From Verrucomicrobiota bacterium (GTDB lineage Bacteria; Verrucomicrobiota; Verrucomicrobiia; Verrucomicrobiales; Verrucomicrobiaceae): a DNA stretch of 64,000 nucleotides. A model generated the notes under the pieces. The model saw only the letters and a program-made list of their open reading frames with translations, was not told the origin of the DNA and ran no database searches. This document shows positions 37,789 to 46,492 of this stretch, one piece after another; position 1 is the first letter of the stretch, and each line of letters starts with the position of its first letter. The stretch covers positions 17,051 to 81,050 of the forward strand of contig JAFLEI010000032.1 of NCBI GenBank assembly GCA_017301975.1, in the 5' to 3' direction. The position numbers and the translations under genes are program-made.

Positions 37789-39422
37789 GCATCAGCACTC
37801 CCCAGGCAGAGATGCAGCCGCCGCTTGAAGGCCCGGACTACCTCCATGAGCACTCGGTGCGCTCCTGGCTGCTGACCACGGATCACAAGCGCATCGGTAT
37901 CCTGTACCTCGTCTCCATCACCTTGTTCTTCCTCATTGGCGGTGTGGCTGTGACGATGATGCGCATGGAACTCCTCACCCCGCAGGGGGATCTTTTCGCC
38001 TCCTCGACCTACAACAAACTCTTCACCATGCATGGCGTCATCATGGTGTGGTTTTTCCTCATTCCATCCGTGCCTTCGGTGTTGGGAAACTTCCTGCTGC
38101 CCATGATGCTTGGCGCGCGTGACGTGGCCTTTCCGCGTCTGAATCTGCTGAGCTGGTATCTCTTCATGGCGGGTGCGGCACTTGCCTTGTGGGCGATCAT
38201 CCACGGCGGGGTGGACACCGGCTGGACCTTCTACACTCCTTACAGCTCCACCTATGCGAATGGCCACGTGATCGCCATGGTCATGGGGGTGTTCATCGCG
38301 GGATTTGGCTCCATCATCACCGGTCTGAATTTCATCGTGACCACGCACAAGCTGCGCGCTCCCGGTCTCATCTGGTTTCGCCTGCCGCTGTTTGTCTGGT
38401 CCTTGTATGCCACCAGCATCATCCTTGTCCTCGCCACGCCGGTGCTCGCCATCACCCTCGTTCTCGTCGCCTTGGAGCGTGCCTTTGGCATCGGCATTTT
38501 CAATCCCGCCATCGGCGGTGATCCGCTGCTCTTCCAGCACCTCTTTTGGTTCTACAGCCATCCTGCCGTTTACATCATGATTCTCCCGGGCATGGGCGTC
38601 ACCAGTGAGATCATCGCCTGCTTTGCCCGCAAGCAGGTCTTTGGTTATCGCATCGTCGCCTATGCCAGCATCGCCATTGCCGTGCTCGGCTTCCTCGTCT
38701 GGGGGCACCACATGTTTGTCAGCAGCCAGTCGATCTATGCCGGCATGATTTTTTCACTGCTGAGCTTTCTGGTTTCGATCCCGTCCGCAATCAAGGTCTT
38801 CAACTGGACCGCCACGCTCTACCGCGGCTCCATCTGGTTTCAAACTCCCCTGCTCTACGCCCTGGGATTTCTGGGTCTCTTCACCATCGGCGGGCTCACG
38901 GGCCTGTTCCTTGCCGCCCTCGCGGTGGATGTGCATCTCACGGACACCTACTTCGTCGTCGCTCATTTCCATTACATCATGGTCGGCGGCATGGTCATGG
39001 CCTATCTCGGCGGTCTGCATTTCTGGTGGCCCAAGATCACCGGAAAACTTTATCCCGAATGGCCGGCGAAGCTCTCGGCACTCTTCATTTTCGGCGGGTT
39101 CAATCTCACCTTCTTCCCCCAGTTCATTCTTGGGTATCTGGGCATGCCACGCCGCTACCACATCTACGCACCGGAGTTTCAGACGCTCAATGTGCTGTCC
39201 TCGGCCGGAGCCTCGATTCTGGCCGTGGGGTATCTCCTTCCTCTGGTCTATCTGCTGTGGTCCCTGCGGTATGGCCGTGATGCCGGACCCAATCCCTGGC
39301 AGGCCACGGGCCTTGAATGGACCACCGCCTCGCCACCACCGGAGGAAAACTTCACCATCGCTCCGGTGGTCACCGAAGATCCCTACAACTATCACCCCAC
39401 CGAGGAGGCGGCAGACGCCTGA
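37785..39422 (+). CDS. ctaD: Cytochrome c oxidase subunit I, A2-type heme-copper oxidase
   Basis: This catalytic subunit has 545 residues and twelve helices. Heme a ligands are H83 and H396, the heme a3 ligand is H394, and CuB ligands are H259, H308 and H309. The cross-linked tyrosine is Y263 in YSHPAVY. That YSHP motif, in place of the glutamate of HPEVY, marks the A2 subtype, where the D-channel ends in a Tyr-Ser pair. The enzyme reduces oxygen to water and pumps protons, taking electrons from the CuA/heme c subunit encoded just upstream, whose gene it overlaps by 4 bp. Subunit III begins 6 bp downstream. Confidence 0.95.
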   Translation: MSISTPQAEMQPPLEGPDYLHEHSVRSWLLTTDHKRIGILYLVSITLFFLIGGVAVTMMRMELLTPQGDLFASSTYNKLFTMHGVIMVWFFLIPSVPSVLGNFLLPMMLGARDVAFPRLNLLSWYLFMAGAALALWAIIHGGVDTGWTFYTPYSSTYANGHVIAMVMGVFIAGFGSIITGLNFIVTTHKLRAPGLIWFRLPLFVWSLYATSIILVLATPVLAITLVLVALERAFGIGIFNPAIGGDPLLFQHLFWFYSHPAVYIMILPGMGVTSEIIACFARKQVFGYRIVAYASIAIAVLGFLVWGHHMFVSSQSIYAGMIFSLLSFLVSIPSAIKVFNWTATLYRGSIWFQTPLLYALGFLGLFTIGGLTGLFLAALAVDVHLTDTYFVVAHFHYIMVGGMVMAYLGGLHFWWPKITGKLYPEWPAKLSALFIFGGFNLTFFPQFILGYLGMPRRYHIYAPEFQTLNVLSSAGASILAVGYLLPLVYLLWSLRYGRDAGPNPWQATGLEWTTASPPPEENFTIAPVVTEDPYNYHPTEEAADA

Positions 39423-39428
39423 TCCACG

Positions 39429-40079
39429 ATGAGTCATCCCAGCGACAGCACTGCCCCCCCATTCACCAGCTTCTCTCAGCAGCGCGAGGCCGCCACCCTG
39501 GGCATGTGGGGCTTCCTTGGCATGGAGGTGCTCTTCTTTGGCCCCATGTTTCTCGGCTACATCGTGTTCCGCATCAACTTTCCGGACGCGTTCATGACCG
39601 CCAGCAGGCACACCCTCATCCTGGCCGGAGGTGTCAACACCGCCCTGCTTTTGATCAGCAGCTTCACCATGGCCCTCGCGGTGCGCTCGGCAAACCTCCT
39701 TGAAGACAGCGCCAAAGTGGTGCGCAGCCTGCTCGTCACACTGCTGCTCGGCGGCGCCTTTGTCGGCATCAAGTGCTTTGAATACAGCCATGAAATACAC
39801 GAGGGCCTTCTTCCCGGCGCTTCATTCCATCTGGACGGGGCCGATCCACAGCAGGCGCAGATGTTCTTCTACCTCTATTTTTTGATGACCGGCATGCATC
39901 TGCTGCATGTCATCATCGGGCTCGGCTTGATCGCCGTCTTCATCCTGCGCGCAAAGCTGACCGTGCGCAAAGAGCGCTTCTCCATCGCCATGGAGCAACT
40001 CGGTCTCTACTGGCACTTTGTCGATCTCGTTTGGGTTTTCCTCTTTCCACTTATTTACCTGGGAGGGCGCGCCGCATGA
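39429..40079 (+). CDS. ctaE: Cytochrome c oxidase subunit III
   Basis: This is a 216-residue protein with five helices, the short form of heme-copper oxidase subunit III. Visible marks are GMWGFLGMEVLFFGPMF near residue 22, the glutamate-bearing KCFEYSHEIHEG near 118, and MTGMHLLHVIIGLG near 155. The end LGLYWHFVDLVWVFLFPLIYL is the conserved last helix. It stabilises subunit I and may be an oxygen entry path. It overlaps the subunit IV gene by 4 bp. Confidence 0.94.
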   Translation: MSHPSDSTAPPFTSFSQQREAATLGMWGFLGMEVLFFGPMFLGYIVFRINFPDAFMTASRHTLILAGGVNTALLLISSFTMALAVRSANLLEDSAKVVRSLLVTLLLGGAFVGIKCFEYSHEIHEGLLPGASFHLDGADPQQAQMFFYLYFLMTGMHLLHVIIGLGLIAVFILRAKLTVRKERFSIAMEQLGLYWHFVDLVWVFLFPLIYLGGRAA

Positions 40080-40408
40080 CTCCCGTCAGACATTATGCCT
40101 TGGTGTGCGGCGCACTGCTCGTCCTGCTGCTGCTGACGGTGGGGGCCGCCTATGTCAATCTCGGCCCCTTCAATGTCGCCGCCGCCATGCTGATCTCGCT
40201 GATGAAGGCCGCTCTCATCCTGCTATTTTTCATGCATGTCCGCCAGGCCGGCCCGGTGCTGCGTCTCTTTGTCTTCATCGGCTTCTTCTGGCTGGCCCTT
40301 CTCATCTCCCTTTCGCTCAGCGACTTCCTCACCCGAGGCGTTCCCGACAAGTCGACCGCCGACCAGCGCCCTTCGACCAGTGGTGAAACAAAGCCACCTG
40401 CTCCCTGA
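40076..40408 (+). CDS. ctaF: Cytochrome c oxidase subunit IV
   Basis: This is a 110-residue protein starting at the ATG that overlaps the subunit III stop by 4 bp (MTPVRHYALVCGALLVLL). It has three helices. The prokaryotic COX4 pattern is seen in LISLMKAALILLFFMHVR near residue 40. The C-terminal tail is polar and proline-rich. It is the last gene of the 11-gene respiratory operon, and the DUF72 gene converges on it with about 15 bp between stops. Confidence 0.88.
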   Translation: MTPVRHYALVCGALLVLLLLTVGAAYVNLGPFNVAAAMLISLMKAALILLFFMHVRQAGPVLRLFVFIGFFWLALLISLSLSDFLTRGVPDKSTADQRPSTSGETKPPAP

Positions 40409-40423
40409 AGGCGAGGCATGGCC

Positions 40424-41323
40424 TCATTCGTCAGTAAGCGCCGGTCCGGTTCCCAGTTGCTTCGCCAGCGTCATTGCGTCGTGCGGCGCATGCACTTTGA
40501 TGTCATTGTCGAAGTACACATACACATCACGTCCGCTTTTGCGGGCAGCAGCTCTGGGAGCATGCAGGCGGCTCGCGGTGGGAGTGACGCCGCGGTGCCA
40601 GGCGCGGATCTTTCGTCCCCATTCATCCAGCGCCCTGGCGGTGTAACCGCTCTCATAAAGTTTCTCGTCGCCATGCAGCCGCACATACATGAAGTCGCCC
40701 GTCACATCCTCCATCACAGGCCACTTCCCGGCGGTGTCGGCGACAACCAACGCAATGTTGTGCCGTCGCAGCATCTCGACAAACTCACGGTTCTTGAACG
40801 AATCATGCCGCACCTCCACCGCATGCCGCAGGGGATGATTGGGTTTGGCGGATGTTCCTGCCCGGCCGTTGAGAAAATCATCATGCCTCCGCGCCAGGGC
40901 TGCAGCGGCGCGTGCATCGCGCGGCAGCAGCTTGCAGAAAGCCTCGATCACCTCGCGGTCATAGCGCAGGCTGGGAGGCAGCTGCCAGAGGAACGGTCCC
41001 AGTTTCTCCCGCAGCAGAAGCGGACCCGAGGCAAAGAAGTTCGCCAGCGGCGCCTCCACATCGCGGAGCCGCTTCACATGCGTGATGTAACGTCCACCTT
41101 TGACCGAGAAGACAAATTCCTCCGGAGTCACGTCATACCAGTGGCGGTAGCTGTCAGGCTTTTGCAGCGAGTAGAAGGAGCCATTGATCTCGATGGTGCC
41201 CACATGTTGCGAGGCATATTCGAGCTCGCGCTTGTGAGGCCACTTTTTCGGATAAAAAGGTCCGCCGCGCCAGGGCGCGTAGGTCCAGCCGGAAATGCCG
41301 ATGTGCATGACGGGTTTCTTCAT
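40424..41323 (-). CDS. DUF72 domain protein
   Basis: This 299-residue protein is a TIM-barrel of the DUF72 (YecE-like) family. The opening HIGISGWTYAPWRGGPFYP, with a glycine and aromatic pattern, is the signature, followed by TIEINGSFYSLQKPDS near residue 40 and WQLPPSLRYD near 112. The biochemical role is unknown, although DUF72 genes are repeatedly found near DNA-repair genes. Here it is the last gene of the Ku/LigD transcript, 27 bp after the polymerase-domain gene. The sixth codon is also ATG. Confidence 0.85.
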   Translation of the reverse strand: MKKPVMHIGISGWTYAPWRGGPFYPKKWPHKRELEYASQHVGTIEINGSFYSLQKPDSYRHWYDVTPEEFVFSVKGGRYITHVKRLRDVEAPLANFFASGPLLLREKLGPFLWQLPPSLRYDREVIEAFCKLLPRDARAAAALARRHDDFLNGRAGTSAKPNHPLRHAVEVRHDSFKNREFVEMLRRHNIALVVADTAGKWPVMEDVTGDFMYVRLHGDEKLYESGYTARALDEWGRKIRAWHRGVTPTASRLHAPRAAARKSGRDVYVYFDNDIKVHAPHDAMTLAKQLGTGPALTDE

Positions 41324-41350
41324 GAGGAAATGCGTTTTGGGGTGTCCGCC

Positions 41351-42259
41351 TCAGCCCAGCGCTTTGAGGGCAGGCAGCTTTTGCTTCAGTTCCAGCACCG
41401 GCGCGAAGAGGTCGCCGTGCTTCTTCACGCGTTTCAGCACCTCATCCGCTTCAAACGACAGCTTCTTCCCACGCTTCCACGCGGAGACCACTTCGGCCCA
41501 TGTCACCGGAGTGGAAACGGTGGGACGATCCTTGGCGCGCAGCGAGTACACACTCACGGTGGTTTTGTGGTCATCATTCTGACTCCAGTCCACCAGCACC
41601 TTGCCCTCCCGCAGCTTTTTGAGCATTTTGTGCACCACCAGATCCGGGCACTCGCTTTCCAGCGCCCGTGCGACGGCTGAGGCAAAGGCTTTGGTGCGTG
41701 CGTAGGTGACCGGCGTGTTCAGCGGCACATACACTTGCAAGCCCTTGGAGCCGGAGGTCTTCGGAAACGACTGCAGGCCGAGCGAGTCAAAACAATCCTT
41801 CAGCAGCAGGCCCACCTGGCAGCAGGTCAGGATGTCCGCTGGGGGGCCGGGGTCGAGATCAAAGGCCAGCACGGTGGGGCGCGTGACGGCGGTCTTGCGG
41901 TGGAGGAAGGTGTGAAACTCGAGATTGGCCAGATTGGCCGCCCAAACCAGCGACGGCACATCATTGATCATGCAGTAGTCGATCTGCCCGCCCGTCTTCT
42001 CCACCTGCGTGGTCTTGACCCAGCGTGGCCGGTGGGGCGGGCACTGCTTCTCATAAAAGAAGAATCCTTTCACGCCATCAGGATAGCGTTTCAGCGTGAG
42101 CGCCCGCGCGTTCAAATGGGGCAGCATCTGCTCGGCGATGCGGATGTAGTAGTGAATGACATCCCCCTTGGTGAAGCCCGTGTCAGGATACATCACCTTG
42201 TCCAGGTTGCTCACGGGCACCTTCACGCCATTCACTTCGAGCTGTGTGTTTTGACTCAT
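41351..42259 (-). CDS. ligD: LigD-type polymerase/primase domain (stand-alone)
   Basis: This is a 302-residue archaeo-eukaryotic-primase-type polymerase, the PolDom of bacterial NHEJ. It fills gaps and adds ribonucleotides at breaks. The catalytic acids are in AFDLDPGPP near residue 137, and the phosphate-contacting SGSKGLQVYVP is near 185. The region GDVIHYYIRIAEQMLPHL near 33 is also typical. In many bacteria it is one domain of LigD; here it is a separate gene overlapping the ligase gene by 4 bp (ATGA). The ligase is translated first. It lies in an operon with Ku and a DUF72 gene. Confidence 0.92.
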   Translation of the reverse strand: MSQNTQLEVNGVKVPVSNLDKVMYPDTGFTKGDVIHYYIRIAEQMLPHLNARALTLKRYPDGVKGFFFYEKQCPPHRPRWVKTTQVEKTGGQIDYCMINDVPSLVWAANLANLEFHTFLHRKTAVTRPTVLAFDLDPGPPADILTCCQVGLLLKDCFDSLGLQSFPKTSGSKGLQVYVPLNTPVTYARTKAFASAVARALESECPDLVVHKMLKKLREGKVLVDWSQNDDHKTTVSVYSLRAKDRPTVSTPVTWAEVVSAWKRGKKLSFEADEVLKRVKKHGDLFAPVLELKQKLPALKALG

Positions 42260-43884
42260 GCTGCTGTGGTTGCTTCACGTACGACTTCGCGTGCAGGCTT
42301 GTCCTCACGCAGGCCCAGAAACACCGGCTGGCGCAGCCGCTGGTCGCGCGTCCACTCGGCAAACTTCACCTGACAGACGAGGCGGGGCTTCAGCCACGTG
42401 CAGTTCTTCATTTCAGCCTGCGTAATGCCCTGCCCCCAGCGCCCGCTGCGGTCTGCCGGCAGGTTGGCAAAGGGGCATTTCTTTTGGATGAGCGGCTGAA
42501 ACTGTTCATGCAGTTCTTGCAGCAGACGCTCATTGAATCCCGTGCCTACCTTGCCCACGCACTGCAGCCCGCCTTCCGCGTGCACGCCCAAAATGAGAGC
42601 ACCGATGTGCTTGCGGCTGCCCCCGGGTGCAGTGAAGCCGCCGATGACGACTTCCTGCTCCTGATTGATCTTCAGCTTGATCCACTGCCCGCTGCGGCGC
42701 CCAGCCTCATAAGTCGAGTCCGGTCGTTTGCCGATGAGCCCTTCCAGCCCGAATTTCTTTACTTGCTTCAGGAGCTCCGTGGCGTTGCCTTCGAGAGAGG
42801 CGGAGTAACGAATCACCGCAGAGTCTTTGAAAAGCTCGCGCAGCATCGCTTTGCGTTTGACCAAAGGCAGGTCCGTGAGGTCGCGCTTTTTCAATCGCAG
42901 CAGGTCAAAGACATAGTAGCACAGCGGCGGCTGCTCCTGGCCCAGGTCATAGGCCTGCAGCAGTTGAAACGATGAGCGGCCTTTCTCATCCAGTGCGGCG
43001 ATTTCTCCATCGAGTACGCAGTCCGGCAGTCCGAGTTCAAGGAGTGCCTCCGTCACTTCCGGAAACTTGTCCGTCATGTCTTTCTCGGTTCGCGACATGA
43101 GAAACATATTCCGGCCATGCTTGAGGGTCAGCGCACGGAAGCCGTCAAATTTCACCTCGTAGATCCAGTCGTCGTCCACAGGTGGGGATGACGCCGGCCT
43201 GGCTTTCATGGGCTCAACGTACAAGGCAGAGGCGGCGGCGGAGGGCTCAGCGCTCTTTTTGCGCGGACTTGCGATCTTTTTGGGCTTCACAGCCTCGGGC
43301 TCCGCCGGTGCCCCTTTCTTTTTGCGGGAGCTCGTCCACGGCTCCGCATCGGCCAGTTGCTTCATGCTGCGGCCCGACAAGGCGGAAGTGTTATCCATGC
43401 GGTTGCTCACCGGTTTCATGTCATCCCCGCCGCGAATGAGCAGCCACTGCTTCTCATTGCGAAGCCGGACCAGATACCATTCCCCCTCCAGCTTCGTGCC
43501 GTGCAGGGTGAAGTGCAGCTTGCCACCCTCCAGTTCTTTGAGGGGTGTTTTTGATGCCGGCTCATACGTGCCGGTGTCCCACACCATCACCGTCCCCCCG
43601 CCATACTGTCCTTGAGGAATAGGGCCTTCGAAATGGATGTAGGAGACAGGGTGATCCTCCACCTGCACCGCCAGTCGTTTTTCACCTTTGGCAAAAGGCA
43701 TGCCCTTCGGCACCGCCCATGATTTCAAGCTGCCATCGAGCTCGAGCCGAAAGTCATAGTGCAGATGAGAGGCCTCATGTTTCTGTACCACGAACCGACG
43801 CACCCCGCCGCTCCGCTCTCGTTTGCCCGGGGGTTCGGCGGTTTTTTTAAAGTCCCGCTTCTTCTGGTATTCTCGAAGAGACAT
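42256..43884 (-). CDS. ligD: ATP-dependent DNA ligase LigD with 3'-phosphoesterase domain
   Basis: The 542 residues begin with a phosphoesterase domain (about 25-160; VQKHEASHLHYDFRLE with H36 and H42) that trims 3' ends. A basic Lys/Ala/Pro-rich linker (about 185-218) follows. Then comes the ligase: K245 in YEVKFDGFRAL is the adenylation lysine, and LIGKRPDSTYEAGRRSGQWIKLK is near 370. An OB-fold closes the protein. It seals double-strand breaks bound by Ku. Compared with Pseudomonas-type LigD, the polymerase domain is missing from this chain and is encoded by the next gene. It starts 9 bp after Ku. Confidence 0.94.
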   Translation of the reverse strand: MSLREYQKKRDFKKTAEPPGKRERSGGVRRFVVQKHEASHLHYDFRLELDGSLKSWAVPKGMPFAKGEKRLAVQVEDHPVSYIHFEGPIPQGQYGGGTVMVWDTGTYEPASKTPLKELEGGKLHFTLHGTKLEGEWYLVRLRNEKQWLLIRGGDDMKPVSNRMDNTSALSGRSMKQLADAEPWTSSRKKKGAPAEPEAVKPKKIASPRKKSAEPSAAASALYVEPMKARPASSPPVDDDWIYEVKFDGFRALTLKHGRNMFLMSRTEKDMTDKFPEVTEALLELGLPDCVLDGEIAALDEKGRSSFQLLQAYDLGQEQPPLCYYVFDLLRLKKRDLTDLPLVKRKAMLRELFKDSAVIRYSASLEGNATELLKQVKKFGLEGLIGKRPDSTYEAGRRSGQWIKLKINQEQEVVIGGFTAPGGSRKHIGALILGVHAEGGLQCVGKVGTGFNERLLQELHEQFQPLIQKKCPFANLPADRSGRWGQGITQAEMKNCTWLKPRLVCQVKFAEWTRDQRLRQPVFLGLREDKPAREVVREATTAA

Positions 43885-43893
43885 GCGCAGGGA

Positions 43894-44751
43894 TCATGCC
43901 GCCTTTCTCCGGCTTTTCGAATGCTTTGCCGCTGCTGGCTTGCGCGTGGTCTTGCCTCCATGCCCACCGCTCCGTTTGGACTTGGAGGCGTTCAGGCTTT
44001 CCTGCAGCACGGAGACCAGGTCGATCACATTGCCGGGGCGCTTGGTCTTCGCGGCTTTCACCGGTTTTGCGTCGCCATGCGCGACCTTGTCCTCGATCAT
44101 TTTCTCCAGGGACTTCCGGTATTCATCCTCATACTCCTCCGGCTTCCACGGCGTCGTCATGCTTTCGATCAGCTTTTCAGCCATGTTGATCTCCGCTTTC
44201 GCAGGAGCTTTGCCTTCCGGCGCCTTGAGCTCTGACTTGTCCCGCAGCTCATCGGGAAAGTGCATCAGCTCCAGCATGAGGTTTTTGTCCTGCGGCTTGA
44301 TCGCGGCCAGATGCTGCCGCGTTTTGATCACCACATGCGCAATGGCGATCTTGCCGCTCTTAACGAGCGCGTCCCGCAGGAGGATGTAAGCCTTGCCGCC
44401 GCCCTTGCCAGCCTCCAGATGGTAGGGCTTGTAAAACAGCAGTGGATCCACGTCCGCCAGCTCCACAAAATTCATGATCTCCACCGTCTGCGTGGCCTCC
44501 ACGTCCACCCGTTTGAAGTCTTCCTCCTTGAGCACCACAAACTTGCCCTTTTCATATTCGTAGCCTTTCACAATGCTCTTCCACGGCACGTCCTTGCCGT
44601 CTTTCTCAGCCACGCGTTTGTAATTTACCGGGCTGAGATCCGAGCCCCGCAGCAGGCGAAACTGGAGTTCTTCACGCCGGATCGCGGGATACAGCGAGAC
44701 AGGGATGGAGACCAGACCAAAGCTGATGGTGCCTTTCCAGATAGCTCTCAT
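43894..44751 (-). CDS. ku: Ku protein (bacterial NHEJ)
   Basis: From the ATG at 44751 (MRAIWKGTISFGLVSIPVSLY) the protein has 285 residues; a start 10 codons earlier is possible but not homologous in kind. The Ku core runs to about residue 230 (AVRREELQFRLLRGSDL; FVELADVDPLLFYKPYHL). A basic tail follows (KSKRSGGHGGKTTRKPAAAKHSKSRRK) that may bind DNA. It rings DNA ends and recruits LigD. It is the first gene of the Ku-LigD-PolDom-DUF72 operon, divergent from csbD. Confidence 0.95.
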   Translation of the reverse strand: MRAIWKGTISFGLVSIPVSLYPAIRREELQFRLLRGSDLSPVNYKRVAEKDGKDVPWKSIVKGYEYEKGKFVVLKEEDFKRVDVEATQTVEIMNFVELADVDPLLFYKPYHLEAGKGGGKAYILLRDALVKSGKIAIAHVVIKTRQHLAAIKPQDKNLMLELMHFPDELRDKSELKAPEGKAPAKAEINMAEKLIESMTTPWKPEEYEDEYRKSLEKMIEDKVAHGDAKPVKAAKTKRPGNVIDLVSVLQESLNASKSKRSGGHGGKTTRKPAAAKHSKSRRKAA

Positions 44752-44944
44752 GGGATTGCCTCTGAATCGCGGCTCCAGCATGCTCCGCGTCTGTCAAAAT
44801 GAGGACGTCATGCAAGTGCTGAGCAATACTCACCCCTAGCCCCTGGCGAGGCTTCTGCCTGACATGGAAACCTCGGGTATGAAACGAAAGCTCTATGTCG
44901 CCGCAACGCGGCTTAACACTAAAACACAAACACCCCACACGGTT

Positions 44945-45145
44945 ATGAATGCGACAGAAACCAAAGGAAATTGGAACATTCTCAAGGGCAAGCTCAAGCA
45001 AAAATGGGCTGACCTCACAGATGACGACCTCCAGTTTGCAGAAGGCAAGGGAGACGAACTCATCGGCCGCATCCAGAAGCGCACCGGCGAATCTCGTGAA
45101 GAGATCAAGCGGTACATGGATGAAGAATGCGACGAGTGTGAGTAA
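44945..45145 (+). CDS. CsbD family stress protein
   Basis: This is a 66-residue, highly charged helical protein: MNATETKGNWNILKGKLKQK, then ADLTDDDLQFAEGKGDELIGRIQKRTG. This is the CsbD pattern (WNxxKGKxKQxWGxLTDDDL) with a later REEIKRYMDEEC end. An upstream in-frame ATG at 44864 would add a non-homologous leader, so the later start is chosen. CsbD proteins are induced by general stress in Bacillus and many proteobacteria; the mechanism is unknown. A strong terminator follows. It is divergent from Ku. Confidence 0.88.
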   Translation: MNATETKGNWNILKGKLKQKWADLTDDDLQFAEGKGDELIGRIQKRTGESREEIKRYMDEECDECE

Positions 45146-45161
45146 AACAAACCCTCTCAAC

Positions 45162-45200
45162 GGGCCGGCATGAGATATGGATCTCATGCCGGCCCTTTTT
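45162..45200 (+). terminator. Rho-independent terminator after csbD-like gene
   Basis: A perfect 15-bp stem (GGGCCGGCATGAGAT with its complement) closes a 4-nt loop and is followed by five Ts. It starts 16 nt after the stop codon. Confidence 0.93.
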
Positions 45201-45324
45201 GTGAGGATCGCTTGGCCCTGGAAGTTTTGAGACGTGGATCGTGGTGGACCGCTGGAACCCGGCAAGGCCGGAGGGCTGCCGGAGTTCGATGAAATTGGCA
45301 TCCTAACAACGCACACTTTCTCCC

Positions 45325-46479
45325 ATGACCCATTTTAGCTGCACCTGTGGCAACACGCTTTTTTTTGAAAACTCCCTCTGCCTGAAGTGCGGCAGCACGG
45401 TGGGCTATGATCTGGCAAAAAATGGCATGATTCCCGTTTCCAAAGAGCGCGTCCAATGCCGCAATGGCACCGAGTTCGGTGTGTGCAACTGGCTCGTACC
45501 CGCCGGTGATCCCGAGTATTGCGCCGCCTGTGATTTGAATCACATGGTGCCGGATCTGAGCGTGGTTGGAAACCAGGAGTCGTGGCGGAAAATGGAAGCA
45601 GCGAAACGAAGGGCGATCTACACGCTCGCGCGCCTGGGCATCGCTCCTGCGTCCAGGAAACAAAAACCTGAGGGCCTGGCCTTCGATTTCCTCACCCCCA
45701 TTCCCGCGCTTTGTGTGATGACGGGGCATGACAACGGCGTCATCACCCTCAATCTGAATGAGGCGGATGATCTCTACCGCGAACGCCAGCGGCACAATCT
45801 GGGAGAGCCTTACCGGACACTGGTCGGGCATTTCAGGCATGAACTGGGGCATTACTACTGGGACCGCTTTTTCTCCGCGTCCGCTGCGGATGACCCGCTG
45901 CTGACCGAGTTCCGCACACTTTTCGGAGACGAGCGGGAGGACTACAATGCGGCGCTGGCACGCTATTATGCCAACGGGCCGTCAGCGACGTGGGCCACCA
46001 CCCACATCAGCGCCTATGCCACCTCCCATCCGTGGGAGGACTGGGCGGAAACATGGGCGCAGTATCTGCACATTGTCGATGGCGTGGAAACCGCAGCTTC
46101 GTTTGGCTGGTCCAGCAAAAGCGTTCCCATCCCCTTTACCCCATTGCGGTCTGAGCAAGTGATGGCGGATGCCCCGGGTGAGGATGCCAGCTTTCTGAGC
46201 ACGCTCAATGACTGGGCCAAACTCTCCCCTGCCCTGAATGAAATGGCGGCCAGCCTGGGGTACACGACTCTGTACCCGTTCATCTTCTCGCCCCAGACCG
46301 CGCGCAAGATTCTCTTCGTGCATCGAATGGTCAAAGAGGCGGCACAATCATGGGCGCAACAGATCGCCCGGCCCCAGCCCACGGTTTCATCTCCTCCTCA
46401 AGGACCTAAACCCGCGCAGCAGACCGCCACTCCTGCGTCTTCCGCCACGCCGCCGGTAAAGGGTGCCGCAGCAGCCTAA
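45325..46479 (+). CDS. Zinc-ribbon metallopeptidase-like protein (DUF2248 type)
   Basis: This 384-residue protein starts with two zinc-ribbon pairs: C6, C8, C19 and C22, then C45, C54, C66 and C69. The peptidase core has H172-ELG-H176 in FRHELGHYYWDRF, an HExxH motif, and a third ligand is likely in the downstream SHPWEDWAETWAQYLH region near 225-240. The C-terminal ~120 residues are helical, ending in a Pro/Ala-rich tail. The family is known as putative zinc-binding metallopeptidases of unknown substrate, often in stress regions. There is no signal peptide, so it is cytoplasmic. It converges on the topoisomerase gene. Confidence 0.85.
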   Translation: MTHFSCTCGNTLFFENSLCLKCGSTVGYDLAKNGMIPVSKERVQCRNGTEFGVCNWLVPAGDPEYCAACDLNHMVPDLSVVGNQESWRKMEAAKRRAIYTLARLGIAPASRKQKPEGLAFDFLTPIPALCVMTGHDNGVITLNLNEADDLYRERQRHNLGEPYRTLVGHFRHELGHYYWDRFFSASAADDPLLTEFRTLFGDEREDYNAALARYYANGPSATWATTHISAYATSHPWEDWAETWAQYLHIVDGVETAASFGWSSKSVPIPFTPLRSEQVMADAPGEDASFLSTLNDWAKLSPALNEMAASLGYTTLYPFIFSPQTARKILFVHRMVKEAAQSWAQQIARPQPTVSSPPQGPKPAQQTATPASSATPPVKGAAAA

Positions 46480-46492
46480 GGCGACGGCCTCA

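Noticed and set aside
42256..43884. Truncated LigD lacking its polymerase domain
   Set aside because: The missing domain is encoded intact by the overlapping next gene, so this is a split arrangement and not a broken gene.
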